A stretch of DNA of 64,000 nucleotides from an uncultured Synechococcaceae cyanobacterium (GTDB taxonomy: Bacteria; Cyanobacteriota; Cyanobacteriia; PCC-6307; Cyanobiaceae): the NCBI GenBank assembly GCA_902578445.1, contig CACHDC010000001.1:1-64000 (forward strand). The letters are read 5' to 3'. The notes beneath the pieces were generated by a model. That model made no database searches. It had not been told where the DNA came from and worked only from the letters and a program-made list of their open reading frames with translations. Positions 28,673 to 38,987 of this stretch are shown here, piece after piece. Every line of letters begins with the position of its first letter. Within the stretch, counting starts at the first letter, position 1. The translations under genes and the position numbers were made by a program.

Positions 28673-28900
28673 TTAAGCCACTAAGGTTGAATCTTCATTA
28701 TTAGCAGATATTCTTATCCTCTCTTCCAACTTAGGGCCATATAATTCATTTCCCCAGATTTCAACTCTTGAGTCATTTGGAGCCATGAAAGTAAGAATGT
28801 CACTTGGGAATAAAACTCTCTCTAAAAAAAAATTTGAAGGACCAATACATCTCAAGACGACCATTCTGCAGCTTTCATTTGTGTAAGAAAACTCAACCAT
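28673..28900 (-). CDS. DUF1830 domain protein
   Basis: The 75 residues (MVEFSYTNESCRMVVLRCIGPSN...) follow the cyanobacterial DUF1830 pattern: CRMVVLRC, then FFLERVLFPSDILTFMAP and SRVEIW. These are short soluble beta-rich proteins of unknown function. A second ATG sits one codon upstream. It lies alone between the small membrane-protein genes and the glycerate kinase operon. Confidence 0.8.
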   Translation of the reverse strand: MVEFSYTNESCRMVVLRCIGPSNFFLERVLFPSDILTFMAPNDSRVEIWGNELYGPKLEERIRISANNEDSTLVA

Positions 28901-28991
28901 CAATAAATAGCAAATTATAGTTAATTAAATACCATTAAGACCAATAAAAAATGTATAAAAAATTACTGAAAAAAAAGAAATTTTGAAAACG

Positions 28992-29936
28992 CTACAAATT
29001 TAATCCAGCCTCAATTAAATTTCTTTCTTGATCAATTAATAAAAGCGCATAAGAATTTATAAAATCAAAACTTTTATGAGGAATAGAGACATTAAGCATT
29101 CTCAAGAAATTAGATAATTTTTCATCTTTAAGGGCATTACCTTTCTGTAAAAACATTTCTTTTTCTTGGTTTATTTTCCAAGTATTCATGTATTCATTCT
29201 TCAAGGGCTTTATATGCCAAATTTTGTCTATTAAATTCCAAATATCTAAATATTCATTTAGGTTATTTTGAATGGTTAACATATAAGAAGATTCATCAAT
29301 ACTCAAATCTGCTGCATTTACAGATGGATCAATTATGTCAGAAGAGTAAGGTTTTATTCCTAAAAACCATCCTTCAATAATTAATAAATCAGGTTTATCC
29401 AATCTCCAATGAGATCTATCTCCTAAACCGTTTCTTAAAGATTTATCGAAAACTGGTACATTTAATTCTCCATTTATCTTCCAATTTAATAATTTTTCAT
29501 ACATTAAATTTACTGAGTGACTACCAGGAAAGCCTCTTGAAACATTCCATGGGTTATTTTTAATTGCTAATTTCATTTCATCTGATTGGAGATAAAAGTC
29601 GTCAATTGATATAACCGAAATTTTGAAGTTTAATTTTAACGATATAGCTTCAAGCCAATTACCTAGTGTTGTTTTACCTGTCCCAGGGAGAGCTGAGATC
29701 CCAATTATTTTTCTATCAGTAAAATAATTATGAAATTTATAAGCCTGAGATAAAAGAGGTAAAGCTAAACCCCAAATCCAATCATCATTTACTTTGTTTT
29801 TCCAATATTGATCAATTGAAAGAAAGTTTCTTTGATTATTCCAAAAATTGAACCAATCATCCAAAGATTCCCAACCAATGTCAATAATTAATTTTTCAAA
29901 TTTATCAAGAGGAAAATTAATATCTAAATCTTTCAT
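28992..29936 (-). CDS. D-glycerate 3-kinase (GLYK family)
   Basis: Plant/cyanobacterial glycerate kinases phosphorylate D-glycerate to 3-phosphoglycerate, usually closing photorespiration. The 314 residues have a P-loop (PGTGKTT, Lys88) in the PRK/uridine-kinase fold, then SVISIDDFYL, GFPGSHSVNLM, PVFDKSLRNGLGDR and the Walker B-like LLIIEGWFLG. The gene starts 4 bases after gpgP and shares a leftward operon with it and the GH13 phosphorylase. In this setting it would also recycle glycerate freed from glucosylglycerate. Confidence 0.88.
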   Translation of the reverse strand: MKDLDINFPLDKFEKLIIDIGWESLDDWFNFWNNQRNFLSIDQYWKNKVNDDWIWGLALPLLSQAYKFHNYFTDRKIIGISALPGTGKTTLGNWLEAISLKLNFKISVISIDDFYLQSDEMKLAIKNNPWNVSRGFPGSHSVNLMYEKLLNWKINGELNVPVFDKSLRNGLGDRSHWRLDKPDLLIIEGWFLGIKPYSSDIIDPSVNAADLSIDESSYMLTIQNNLNEYLDIWNLIDKIWHIKPLKNEYMNTWKINQEKEMFLQKGNALKDEKLSNFLRMLNVSIPHKSFDFINSYALLLIDQERNLIEAGLNL

Positions 29937-29940
29937 CTTT

Positions 29941-30738
29941 CTAACTAAGTCCTCGCTTATTTATCAATTTATTGAGTTCATTTTTCCAACCATATCCATT
30001 TGGTTCAGAAGCTAAAGTAAAATCCAAATCTTTTAATTGGTCTAGTAAATTTAAATTAGGTCCATCTATTCCAGGAATAACAATTTTAATATCCGAGTTT
30101 AAAAGGAGAGGTAAATCATTTGGAGAATCGCCTAAACCTATAATCTCAATATCTTGAACATTTGAATATTCTTTAAGAGCATTTATCGCTTTACCTTTGT
30201 TCGATTTTGTAGATAATAAGTGGCTCATTCTATTTCCCTTAAAAATATCAACATTGAACTTTTTACAACAGGCATTGATTTTCTCTTCTAAATAACTTGG
30301 AGGATTTAAAAAAGGCATGCTCCAATGCCTATCACGCATTAAGTTTAATGAGCTGCCTTCTAAGCCTGTTAGCTGGGTAGTTTCTTGATCAGTTAATTTA
30401 TTAAGAGGAGTAAGTTTATAATCGATTTCATTTGAAATAAAATTTAAGATTTCTTCGAGTGATTCGTATTTTATTCCCAGAATAATTTCTCCATTTACTC
30501 TTGTAAGAGATTCACCATATATTGCGGCACCATTTTCAACAATATATGGATCAGTCAAGTTAAGTTCCTTTCTAATAACTCTAACCTCTGATGCAGTTTT
30601 GCTTGTACAAAGAATTACGGGTATAGATAATTTTTGTAGTTTTTTTATAGTTTCTCTAGCAGGTGATAAATCATATGAGTGATCCATTAAAGTACCATCT
30701 ACATCACTTACTACCCAAATAGGAGAATTTTCAATCAT
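29941..30738 (-). CDS. gpgP: Glucosyl-3-phosphoglycerate phosphatase (MPGP-like HAD)
   Basis: This HAD-IIB phosphatase removes phosphate from glucosyl- (or mannosyl-) 3-phosphoglycerate. The 265 residues contain WVVSDVDGTLMDHS (nucleophile Asp), VILCTSKTASEV, the family-specific PYIVENGAAIYG, and GLGDSPNDLPLL. I start at MIENSPIW, whose ATG overlaps the stop of the GH13 gene (ATGA). With gpgS it would complete glucosylglycerate synthesis. Family relatives accept both mannosyl and glucosyl substrates; the nearby gpgS favours glucosyl. Confidence 0.88.
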   Translation of the reverse strand: MIENSPIWVVSDVDGTLMDHSYDLSPARETIKKLQKLSIPVILCTSKTASEVRVIRKELNLTDPYIVENGAAIYGESLTRVNGEIILGIKYESLEEILNFISNEIDYKLTPLNKLTDQETTQLTGLEGSSLNLMRDRHWSMPFLNPPSYLEEKINACCKKFNVDIFKGNRMSHLLSTKSNKGKAINALKEYSNVQDIEIIGLGDSPNDLPLLLNSDIKIVIPGIDGPNLNLLDQLKDLDFTLASEPNGYGWKNELNKLINKRGLS

Positions 30739-32501
30739 TTTTCTAAAGCACCTAGCCAAATTACTTGAAAAGGATCAAGACTAATATTTTTGAAATTGTA
30801 TTTAGTGGATGTTAAAAGATCTTGGGTATTGAAATCATTATCAATTTTTTTTGGCAGATCATTATCACTCAATTGATAATTAATTTTATTATCGGTCATA
30901 TTATGGATTGCAAAAACAGATTCAGCACCTTTACTTCTTTTGATTACAACAATATCACTTCTACCTTTAGACAAACATTTCATTTCTGAACAAGGATGAA
31001 ATTGCTTTAATTCTGATCTGACATCCATAGCATTACGAAGATATTTTAAGTTTTTATTAGCATAAGATTCAGGATTATTTAAAACAGCTAAAAGATTTTC
31101 TGATTTAAACTTTTCTCTATTGAGGTCTCTTCTTTGACCTGTTATAGAAAAACTTTTGATATCATTTTCTGAAGCTAGTAATGCTGGTAAATAAAATGCA
31201 GGGACCCCTTTCAGAGCCATTACAAATAATTGACTCAAAATAAATCTCTCATATTGATATCTTTTAGCATCTCTACTGGAGTCTTCCATTGCACTCCACC
31301 AACTAATATTCAATTCATAAGGTTTATCATCACCATTTGATAAACGTCTATGACTTACTAATCCGCCTCTTTTCTCGCAATTAATTAATAAATCTTTAAT
31401 TCTCTGCTCATTCATTAAACCCTCGAGAGCTCTAAGCCCAACCCCATCGTGCGATGCAGTGAAATTAAATAAAGTAGTATCTTCTGGTAATATGGGCCAA
31501 TCAAAAATCCATGAGTTTAGAATATCAGCCCTAGAAGTAATTATTGCCTCTAGGAGAAGAGGAGGCAATGGAAAATTGTATGCCATATGGGCTTCATCAT
31601 CAGGAATAAGATAGGATAGATTTTCCTTCTGAGGAACGTTAGTTTCAGTAATTAAAACTCCCTCATCAAGAAGATTATTTAAAAGAACTCTTAAGAGTTT
31701 CACAATTGAATGTGCTTTTGATAAATGAAGGCACGTTGTTCCTGATTCCTTCCAAATAAAACCTACAGCATCAAGCCTCAACCATTTAATTCCATTAGAT
31801 AAATAAGTAATAATTAAATTTAAGAACTCAAGAGTCATTTTTGGATTATGCCAGTTCAAATCAATTTGATCAGGACCAAAAGTTGTCCAAACTTGTTTAG
31901 TACCATCTTCAGTATTTATTTGAGAAAACAAAGAGGAACTCCTTGGCCTAACAACATTTGACCAGTCAAGATTTTGTTTAGGTGAAAAAACATTTGATAT
32001 TCCCGGTTCCTGGGATTTAATAAATTGTTGAACCCATGGGTGAGACGATGAGACATGGTTAAGTACTAAATCAGCCATCAAATAATGATCTTTAGAAATA
32101 CTTTTGAGATCTTCCCAACTACCAAACTTCTCTTCTAAAGAATCATAACTTGAGACTGCAAAACCTCCATCACTTGTAGATTTCAAAAAAGGAAGAATAT
32201 GTACAACTTTAGAAAGGCTGCCAAAATGTTTACTTAACAATTCACTAAGAGTTATTAATGTTGCCTCCCCATTTTTATAAATACTATCTGCATAAGTTAT
32301 CAAAACTGAATAAGATTCGTTCCACCTTTCCTTATCTCTTATTTCTTCATAAGAAGATTTCTCTGAGAAATCATCTAAAATCTGTAATAATTGGTTTGAA
32401 ATAAAATTAATTTCTTCTGTAGTATTATTTGAATAAATTGTTTTTAACAATTTATCAATATTTAATCTATCTAATTTTTTCTCTGAATCAATTTGCTTCA
32501 C
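30735..32501 (-). CDS. GH13 sucrose-phosphorylase-family enzyme, probable glucosylglycerate phosphorylase
   Basis: The 588 residues have the GH13 catalytic set: LVLNHVSSSH (about 145-154), nucleophile Asp244 in LRLDAVGF, acid/base Glu286 in LITETNVP, and Asp352 in TASHDGVG. The overall pattern is that of subfamily GH13_18, whose members phosphorolyse sucrose or related glucosides, including glucosylglycerate. It is often annotated as sucrose phosphorylase. Sitting in one operon with gpgP and glycerate kinase, and facing gpgS, the glucosylglycerate activity (giving glucose 1-phosphate and D-glycerate) is the better guess. Specificity has not been tested. Confidence 0.8.
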   Translation of the reverse strand: MKQIDSEKKLDRLNIDKLLKTIYSNNTTEEINFISNQLLQILDDFSEKSSYEEIRDKERWNESYSVLITYADSIYKNGEATLITLSELLSKHFGSLSKVVHILPFLKSTSDGGFAVSSYDSLEEKFGSWEDLKSISKDHYLMADLVLNHVSSSHPWVQQFIKSQEPGISNVFSPKQNLDWSNVVRPRSSSLFSQINTEDGTKQVWTTFGPDQIDLNWHNPKMTLEFLNLIITYLSNGIKWLRLDAVGFIWKESGTTCLHLSKAHSIVKLLRVLLNNLLDEGVLITETNVPQKENLSYLIPDDEAHMAYNFPLPPLLLEAIITSRADILNSWIFDWPILPEDTTLFNFTASHDGVGLRALEGLMNEQRIKDLLINCEKRGGLVSHRRLSNGDDKPYELNISWWSAMEDSSRDAKRYQYERFILSQLFVMALKGVPAFYLPALLASENDIKSFSITGQRRDLNREKFKSENLLAVLNNPESYANKNLKYLRNAMDVRSELKQFHPCSEMKCLSKGRSDIVVIKRSKGAESVFAIHNMTDNKINYQLSDNDLPKKIDNDFNTQDLLTSTKYNFKNISLDPFQVIWLGALEK

Positions 32502-32551
32502 TTTGAAAAAATCAACGAAGTATTAATACTATTCTGCACATCAATTAGAAA

Positions 32552-33778
32552 ATGGACTTTCAACAAGGGTTAATCACAACAATACATGAATATGGAGTCA
32601 CAAGAAATTTACTTAAAGAATTAAACAAAAGTCTTAAAAAAAGATCAACTAGCATTTTAATACCTTGCTTATACGAGGAGTTTGAGCGCCCAGCATTAAA
32701 AGATATAAGAGAAGTTTTAAAAAACCTTACAGGCTTAAATGAATTAGTTATTGCTCTTTCTGCAAAAACTGTTGAGCAAGTCAAAGCAGCAAAAGAATTT
32801 TTTGACTCCATGCCGTTCTCAGTTCACGTACAATGGACTAATTCTCCCTCTGTAATTGAGCTGTTAAAAAGCCAAGAAAAAAATGGATTAGAACTTTTAG
32901 GTACTCCAGGCAAAGGATGGGCTGTCTGGCAAGGCATAGGAGTTGCAACAAGAAAGTCAGAGGTTGTTGCTCTTTTTGATGCTGATATAAGAACTTTTAG
33001 TCCTTTGTATCCTTCAAGAATGATACTTCCACTTCTGGATGAATCATATGGGATATCATATGTAAAGGCTTTTTACAGCAGGTTGTCTTTAGAAACAAAT
33101 CAACTGCAAGGTAGAGCAACAAGATTATTTGTAGGGCCTTTGTTAGCAAGTCTTGAGCAGTTAGTTGGGAAGGGTCCCTTTTTACAGTATCTACAATCGT
33201 TTAGATATCCATTAGCAGGTGAGTTTGCTTTTACTAAAGACCTTGCTATGAATTTAAGAATACCTTGTGACTGGGGTTTAGAGATAGGTTTATTATCAGA
33301 GGTTTATAGAAACGTAAGGACATCAAAAATAGCCCAAGTTGACCTAGGTTTATTTGATCATAAACATAAGAATATTGGTAATTCTTCTAAAGAAGGATTG
33401 CAAAAAATGTGTAAAGAAATACTTTCAAGTGTTTTAAGAGGTCTCATGGAACATCAAGCAGAAACCTTAACTAGCACTCAACTAGCAACTTTAGAAGTTC
33501 TCTATAAAAGAGTTGGAGAAGATCGGGTAAAGCAATTTGGATTAGATTCAGCAGTTAATCAACTTCCATACGATAGGCATGAAGAAGAGCTATCAGTACA
33601 AAAATTTGCGAAACTATTAAGACCTGCCACAGAAGATTACCTTGCTTGCCCTACGACACAGCAGTTACCAAGTTGGTCAAGAGTGCTATCTTGCGAGAAC
33701 AAACTTCAGGAAGATTTAGCCATTGCAGGGTCAAAAGACATAAAGACGAGTGAAAAAGAATTAATTAAAAACTTCTAA
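32552..33778 (+). CDS. gpgS: Glucosyl-3-phosphoglycerate synthase
   Basis: GpgS transfers glucose from a nucleotide sugar to 3-phosphoglycerate, the first step to glucosylglycerate, a nitrogen-free compatible solute known from marine picocyanobacteria. The 408-residue GT-A fold protein has an N-terminal [16 protein letters not shown], the metal-binding [27 protein letters not shown], and [13 protein letters not shown]. It diverges from the GH13-gpgP-glyK operon and its last 4 bases overlap the end of ureC on the other strand. Confidence 0.93.
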   Translation: MDFQQGLITTIHEYGVTRNLLKELNKSLKKRSTSILIPCLYEEFERPALKDIREVLKNLTGLNELVIALSAKTVEQVKAAKEFFDSMPFSVHVQWTNSPSVIELLKSQEKNGLELLGTPGKGWAVWQGIGVATRKSEVVALFDADIRTFSPLYPSRMILPLLDESYGISYVKAFYSRLSLETNQLQGRATRLFVGPLLASLEQLVGKGPFLQYLQSFRYPLAGEFAFTKDLAMNLRIPCDWGLEIGLLSEVYRNVRTSKIAQVDLGLFDHKHKNIGNSSKEGLQKMCKEILSSVLRGLMEHQAETLTSTQLATLEVLYKRVGEDRVKQFGLDSAVNQLPYDRHEEELSVQKFAKLLRPATEDYLACPTTQQLPSWSRVLSCENKLQEDLAIAGSKDIKTSEKELIKNF

Positions 33779-35484
33779 AGCAAAAAATATCTTTGAGCCA
33801 TTGGGACTTCTTCAAGTGGCTCACAAGTAAGAAGTTCCCCATCAGAAAAAACTTCATAAGTTTGGGGATTAACTGAAATATTTGGAAGTTTACTATTAAG
33901 TTTTAAGCTTGATTTGCTGATATTTCTTGTATTTTCTACGGCAATACATTTCTTTTGTAAACCTAATTTATTAGGAATATTTTGATCAATTGAATTTTTA
34001 CTTAAAAAGGTAAAAGAACTCTTAATCAGAGATTGACCGAAACTTGCAAACATAGGGCGTCCATGTACAGGACCAGGAGTAGGTATTGAAGCATTTGCAT
34101 CACCCATTTGGGACCAAACGATAGATCCTCCTTTAACAACTAATTCAGGCTTTACCGCAAAAAAGGAAGGTTTCCACAATACCAAATCCGCAATTTTACC
34201 CTTTTCTATAGACCCAACATGTTTATCAATACCGTGAGCTATTGCAGGATTAATTGTGACTTTAGAAATATATCTCTTTACTCTGTAATTATCGTTTCTA
34301 TCAGAATCCTGAGAAAGCGGCCCCCTTTGGACTTTCATCTTATGGGCTGTTTGAAAAGTTCTTGTAATTACTTCACCAACTCTTCCCATAGCTTGAGAAT
34401 CACTAGCAATAATTGAAAAGGCACCTATATCATGCAAGATATCCTCAGCTGCAATAGTCTCTCTTCTGATCCTTGATTCGGCAAATGCAATATCTTCTGG
34501 GATTTTAGAATCTAAATGATGACAAACCATTAACATGTCAAGATGTTCTTCTAATGTGTTCCTGGTATAGGGTCTTGTTGGATTAGTGCTACTTGGAAGA
34601 ACATTTTTTTCTCCACAAATTTTTATGATGTCTGGCGCATGACCTCCACCTGCTCCTTCAGTATGAAAAGTATGAATAGTTCTTCCTGCAATAGCGTTTA
34701 TAGTATCTTCAACAAAGCCTGCCTCATTCAAAGTATCAGTATGAATACATACTTGTACGTCAAACTTATCTGCAACATTAAGACAGGAATTTATTGTAGA
34801 GGGAGTCGTTCCCCAATCTTCATGCAGCTTCAATCCACATGCACCTGCTTCAACCTGATCAATAAGATTGCTCTCGTTTGTTGAGTTTCCTTTTCCAAAA
34901 AAACCTAAATTCATGGGAAATGCATCTGAAGATTGAAGCATTCTTGCAATATGATAAGAACCAGGAGTACAAGTAGTAGCATTTGTGCCAGTTGCAGGTC
35001 CAGTTCCTCCTCCTAACATGGTTGTAATTCCGGAGGCTAATGCTGTCTCAATTTGTTGGGGACAGATAAAGTGAATGTGGGTATCTATTGAACCTGCAGT
35101 GAGAATATGGCCTTCTCCAGCTATTACTTCTGTTGATGCACCAATAACAATATCGACATTATCCTGGATATCAGGATTACCAGCCTTACCAATTTCAAAA
35201 ATCATTCCATCTTTTATACCCACATCAGCCTTAATTATTCCCCACCAATCTATGATCAAAGCATTAGTTATTACAGTATCTACAGCTCCATCAGATCTTC
35301 TTACTTGAGACTGTCCCATCCCATCTCTAATAACTTTACCTCCACCGAATTTAACCTCATCTCCGTATGAAGTTAAATCCTTTTCTACTTCTATAAAAAG
35401 TTCAGTATCAGCAAGTCTTACTCTATCTCCTGTAGTGGGTCCGTAAGTTTGCGCATAAGTATTTCTGTCGATTTTATAGGACAT
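33775..35484 (-). CDS. ureC: Urease alpha subunit
   Basis: UreC carries the dinuclear nickel site that hydrolyses urea to ammonia and carbamate. The 569 residues contain all key residues: His136 and His138 (DTHIHFI), carbamylated Lys219 ([10 protein letters not shown]), His248, His274, Asp362, and the mobile-flap VCHHL (Cys321-His322). Length is normal. It is third in the leftward ureD-A-B-C order, 4 bases after ureB. Confidence 0.98.
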   Translation of the reverse strand: MSYKIDRNTYAQTYGPTTGDRVRLADTELFIEVEKDLTSYGDEVKFGGGKVIRDGMGQSQVRRSDGAVDTVITNALIIDWWGIIKADVGIKDGMIFEIGKAGNPDIQDNVDIVIGASTEVIAGEGHILTAGSIDTHIHFICPQQIETALASGITTMLGGGTGPATGTNATTCTPGSYHIARMLQSSDAFPMNLGFFGKGNSTNESNLIDQVEAGACGLKLHEDWGTTPSTINSCLNVADKFDVQVCIHTDTLNEAGFVEDTINAIAGRTIHTFHTEGAGGGHAPDIIKICGEKNVLPSSTNPTRPYTRNTLEEHLDMLMVCHHLDSKIPEDIAFAESRIRRETIAAEDILHDIGAFSIIASDSQAMGRVGEVITRTFQTAHKMKVQRGPLSQDSDRNDNYRVKRYISKVTINPAIAHGIDKHVGSIEKGKIADLVLWKPSFFAVKPELVVKGGSIVWSQMGDANASIPTPGPVHGRPMFASFGQSLIKSSFTFLSKNSIDQNIPNKLGLQKKCIAVENTRNISKSSLKLNSKLPNISVNPQTYEVFSDGELLTCEPLEEVPMAQRYFLL

Positions 35485-35488
35485 AATT

Positions 35489-35809
35489 TTAAGTATCTAA
35501 AGAACCGTTAACCAATGAATTGAACCCATGTACAATTCTTAACCCTGAATAAGGAACTAATTTGACATCAGTTGTATCTCCAGGTTCAAATCTAATTGCT
35601 GTTCCTGCAGGAATGTCAAGACGCATACCAAGTGTTAATTCTCGATCAAAAATTAAAGCCTTGTTAGCTTCAAAAAAATGATAATGAGATCCAATTTGTA
35701 CAGGTCTATCTCCTGAATTAGAAACTTTTACTGTTTTAACTTCCTTACCAAGATTTAATTCGATTTCACCTTGTTCAGGAATTATTTCGCCAGGAATTAA
35801 ATTACTCAT
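35489..35809 (-). CDS. ureB: Urease beta subunit
   Basis: UreB is a small structural chain of the urease trimer. The 106 residues show [27 protein letters not shown](A)NKALIFDR and [17 protein letters not shown], all conserved. It lies 2 bases downstream of ureA and 4 upstream of ureC. Confidence 0.98.
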   Translation of the reverse strand: MSNLIPGEIIPEQGEIELNLGKEVKTVKVSNSGDRPVQIGSHYHFFEANKALIFDRELTLGMRLDIPAGTAIRFEPGDTTDVKLVPYSGLRIVHGFNSLVNGSLDT

Positions 35810-35811
35810 AA

Positions 35812-36114
35812 CTAGTTAATGGGATTGTGGATAGTAACTAATTTTGTCCCATCAGGAAAAACTGCTTCTATTTGGACTTCATCAACCATTTCAGGAATGC
35901 CCTCCATAACTTGTGATTTTGAAAGCCAGGTAGTGCCTTCTGACATTAATTGACTTACACTTTTTCCATCTCGAGCTCCTTCAAGAACTTGAAAACTCAA
36001 AAAAGCAATTGTTTCAGGATAATTAAGCTTAAGACCTCGACTAAGCCTTCTTTCAGCTAAGAGCGCAGCAGAAAAAATCAATAATTTATCCTTTTCTTGA
36101 GGTGAAAGATGCAT
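35812..36114 (-). CDS. ureA: Urease gamma subunit
   Basis: UreA is the smallest chain of the urease complex. The 100 residues have the full family pattern: [31 protein letters not shown] (start only), [19 protein letters not shown] and [25 protein letters not shown] (start only). It begins 50 bases after ureD ends. The spacer shows no gene. Confidence 0.98.
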   Translation of the reverse strand: MHLSPQEKDKLLIFSAALLAERRLSRGLKLNYPETIAFLSFQVLEGARDGKSVSQLMSEGTTWLSKSQVMEGIPEMVDEVQIEAVFPDGTKLVTIHNPIN

Positions 36115-36164
36115 AATAAAAAATTAGTCTATAAATTCTTAAAAAAGGTTCTTTCTGAACATAA

Positions 36165-37067
36165 TTAATAATTCATAGAATCTTGTAAAGGCCATACACC
36201 TTGATATTTTGGCTCACAAAATCCACTAACAGATCTAATTTGTTTCCAAATACAAAAAAAACATTTCCTAGCTTCCTGAGAAGAACTCCCCAGGAATCTT
36301 ACAGAGATTCCATTTTCGAGGATTCCAATAGATAAATTTTGATCAGTTTTATTGAAAGTCTTTTTTATATTTCCCACAAGATTATTTATTTTTGACGTAG
36401 AAAAATCTTTTTCGCAAATCCAAATTAAAGATCCAAAAACAGGCATGTAATCCATACCTGACTTGGCCGCATAACTTGCCTTAGATAATTCAATTTGATC
36501 AACATATTCCCAATCATCATATAAATCATTATTTCTCATAATTTCTAATTTAGACCTAAAAACTCCACTTTCAATAGATTCTCCAGAAGAAGATCTTCCA
36601 AGTCTTATTAAATCAGTAAATAAAAAACTTGAAGTATCTGAAATAGATACTTTAAACTTTTGCTCAAATAAACCATTTGCAAAGATAATTGTTTCTTGAG
36701 GGAGATATTCCAAATGAGAATTATCAAGAATATTTATGAGATTTTTTTGCTTTGAAAAAGTTCCTTTTGGATTGATTTTAGATATCCCAACTGATCCATA
36801 TACTTTCTGAGCTGAAGAAGTAGTCAACAATACCTTAGAGTTTTTCTCAAGATTAACCTCAAACTTAAGTAAATCGCCGCCAACCAATCCGCCCGCAGTA
36901 TGAAGAACAGGTAAAATGCACCTACCCTCCTGATCATGAGTAGACTTTAATAACTTGTAAGGAGAAGTTGATTTAGATTTAAAGATTGTTTTATTAACAT
37001 TTCCTAAACTTGATTTATTATTGAAAAAATTTAAGAAACAATTACCTTCCCAAGAAGTTTTAATCAT
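36165..37067 (-). CDS. ureD: Urease accessory protein UreD
   Basis: UreD binds apo-urease and, with UreF and UreG, channels nickel into the active site. The 300 residues include [40 protein letters not shown] and [11 protein letters not shown], which mark the UreD/UreH family. It opens the leftward urease operon and diverges from ureE over a short spacer. Confidence 0.95.
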   Translation of the reverse strand: MIKTSWEGNCFLNFFNNKSSLGNVNKTIFKSKSTSPYKLLKSTHDQEGRCILPVLHTAGGLVGGDLLKFEVNLEKNSKVLLTTSSAQKVYGSVGISKINPKGTFSKQKNLINILDNSHLEYLPQETIIFANGLFEQKFKVSISDTSSFLFTDLIRLGRSSSGESIESGVFRSKLEIMRNNDLYDDWEYVDQIELSKASYAAKSGMDYMPVFGSLIWICEKDFSTSKINNLVGNIKKTFNKTDQNLSIGILENGISVRFLGSSSQEARKCFFCIWKQIRSVSGFCEPKYQGVWPLQDSMNY

Positions 37068-37115
37068 AAATTGTTTTCTTTAATTACTAAATTAAAGTAA
37101 CCAAAAATTTTGATT

Positions 37116-37565
37116 ATGAGAATGAATAAACAAATTGTTGTAACTGATTGGATTAAGGAAAAACCGAAATTAGGTTCATTTTTAAAACTTACCCTAAGTT
37201 CAGATGAAAGAAGAATCTTACGAGGAAAAAGAATAACTGATTGTGATCAAGAAATAATTTTACAACTACCTAGAGAGGGCAAATTAAATGATGGAGATAT
37301 TCTTACAACTAATGAGTCCAATTTTTATGTAGAGATAATTGCCAAAACAGAAAATTTAATTGAAATAAGTTCAAATTCAAAAATTGAACTCATTAAAACT
37401 GCTTATCATCTTGGAAATAGGCACGTAGAAGTAGAAATCGAAGAAGGAATTCTTCTAACAAAAAGTGATTATGTTATTAAAAATATGCTTCTTAATTTTA
37501 AAGTTAATATAAAAAATACGAATAAAAAGTTTTTTCCGGAAAGAGGTGCCCATAGTCATGATTAA
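37116..37565 (+). CDS. ureE: Urease accessory protein UreE
   Basis: UreE is the nickel-storage chaperone for urease maturation. The 149 residues have the N-terminal sensor-like domain and the C-terminal metal-binding domain with TAYHLGNRHVEVEI, the His of which binds nickel at the dimer interface. The histidine tail is short (GAHSHD), unlike the long His-rich tail of some relatives. Three in-frame starts exist (TTG 37110, ATG 37116, ATG 37122). It overlaps ureF by 8 bases. Confidence 0.93.
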   Translation: MRMNKQIVVTDWIKEKPKLGSFLKLTLSSDERRILRGKRITDCDQEIILQLPREGKLNDGDILTTNESNFYVEIIAKTENLIEISSNSKIELIKTAYHLGNRHVEVEIEEGILLTKSDYVIKNMLLNFKVNIKNTNKKFFPERGAHSHD

Positions 37566-38244
37566 AAGTCACCTATTAAAATATTTATTAATAAGTCCTA
37601 ACTTACCAGTTGGAGGATTTTGTTATTCTGAGGGTCTGGAGAGTTTTCTTCATAAGAATAATTTAACAGATTCAAACTCGGTAAAAAAATTAATCATAAG
37701 TGAACTAGAAATCGGTCAGATAAGACTAGATGCAAGACTTTTACTAGATTTTTTTAATATTTTTAATGAGATAAACGATCGCAAAAATTTAAAAGGTAAT
37801 TTGCAAAACCTAGTGAGTTTGGATAAATGGATCCTCTCATCTAAGGACTCTTTCGAAATGAGAGAACAACAAATTCAAATGGCAAAATCTCTCTTTGATT
37901 TAACTAAAGAATTTGGATTTGAATATCCTTATGAAAATAATAAAAAAAGCTCCTGGCCATTAGCCTGGAGTTGGGCTTGTTATTGTTTTGAAATTACCAA
38001 GTTAGAAATGGTTGAGAATTTTTTTTATGCGTGGAGTGCAAACCAACTTAGTGCTGCGTTAAGAATTATTCCTATTGGGTCAACAAAAGCACAATTAATT
38101 CAGAGAGACTTATTAGCCATAATTTCTAAAGTTTCTAAAGAAATTATGGACAAAGAAATTGATGACATCTATTTTGGCAATGTAGGTTTAGCTATGGCTC
38201 AACAAAATCATAATGACCTTTATACAAAACTTTTTAGAAATTAA
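37558..38244 (+). CDS. ureF: Urease accessory protein UreF
   Basis: UreF bridges UreD and UreG and controls the fidelity of metal loading. The 228 residues start at ATG 37558 (MIKSHLLKYLLIS), overlapping the end of ureE. They include LPVGGFCYSEGLESF, the family's SWPLAWSW region, and FFYAWSANQLSAALRIIPIGSTKAQ. Length is normal for UreF. Confidence 0.94.
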   Translation: MIKSHLLKYLLISPNLPVGGFCYSEGLESFLHKNNLTDSNSVKKLIISELEIGQIRLDARLLLDFFNIFNEINDRKNLKGNLQNLVSLDKWILSSKDSFEMREQQIQMAKSLFDLTKEFGFEYPYENNKKSSWPLAWSWACYCFEITKLEMVENFFYAWSANQLSAALRIIPIGSTKAQLIQRDLLAIISKVSKEIMDKEIDDIYFGNVGLAMAQQNHNDLYTKLFRN

Positions 38245-38247
38245 TTT

Positions 38248-38859
38248 ATGAGCAGCAAATTGAGAGTAGGGATTGCTGGGCCTGTTGGTTCAGGAAAAAC
38301 TGCATTGGTAGAGACTCTATGCTTAAGCCTGAAAAAAAATTATGAGATAGCAATTGTCACAAATGATATCTACACGAAAGAAGATGCTAACTTTCTAATA
38401 AATAAAAAGGTTTTAGAGGAAGGAAGGATTATTGGCGTAGAAACAGGAGGTTGTCCTCATACCGCGATAAGAGAGGATTGTTCATTAAATAAAAATGCAG
38501 TTTTAGATTTAGAAAATAAATATAATCCTTTAGATTTTGTTTTTGTAGAAAGTGGAGGTGATAATTTAGCATCTAGTTTTAGTCCAGAACTTGTAGATTT
38601 ATCAATTTTTGTAATTGATGTATCTGCCGGAGACAAAATTCCTAGGAAAGGCGGACCAGGAATTACAAGGTCGGACTTATTATTAATAAACAAAATTGAC
38701 TTAGCAGATAAAGTTGGTGCAGATTTAAATATTATGAAAAGTGATACTGAATTTATGCGAAAAGGGAAACCTTGGTTTTTTACCAACCTAAGTAATGGCA
38801 TAGGAGTTGAAGAAATAACACGGTTTTTAGAATCACATATACCCAACAATCGGAACTAG
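38248..38859 (+). CDS. ureG: Urease accessory GTPase UreG
   Basis: UreG is the GTPase that powers nickel delivery. The 203 residues show the P-loop [15 protein letters not shown], the metal-binding motif [27 protein letters not shown], and the base-recognition [15 protein letters not shown]. It lies 3 bases after ureF and ends the rightward ureEFG unit, 128 bases before urtA. Confidence 0.98.
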   Translation: MSSKLRVGIAGPVGSGKTALVETLCLSLKKNYEIAIVTNDIYTKEDANFLINKKVLEEGRIIGVETGGCPHTAIREDCSLNKNAVLDLENKYNPLDFVFVESGGDNLASSFSPELVDLSIFVIDVSAGDKIPRKGGPGITRSDLLLINKIDLADKVGADLNIMKSDTEFMRKGKPWFFTNLSNGIGVEEITRFLESHIPNNRN

Positions 38860-38897
38860 AAAAATGTTCATTGATAATATATTGGATTCAACAAAAA

Positions 38898-38911
38898 GTT
38901 ACTACTGATAC
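38898..38911 (+). promoter_or_regulatory. candidate NtcA-binding site upstream of urtA
   Basis: GTT-N8-TAC (GTTACTACTGATAC) differs from the NtcA consensus GTA-N8-TAC at one base. It lies 76 bases before the urtA start. A possible -10 hexamer, TAATAA at 38931, follows at the spacing typical of NtcA-activated promoters. NtcA control of urea uptake is established in other cyanobacteria. The site is assigned by eye. Confidence 0.5.
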
Positions 38912-38987
38912 AAAACGAATCCTCACTCGTTAATAACTTTTACTTTATCCCCTTAATGAGGGTCAATTACCTAATTTATCCTAATTC

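Noticed and set aside
38940-38970. Short CCCTTAATGAGGG hairpin before urtA as a terminator of ureG
   Set aside because: Only four pairs form and no T-run follows, so it is too weak to call.
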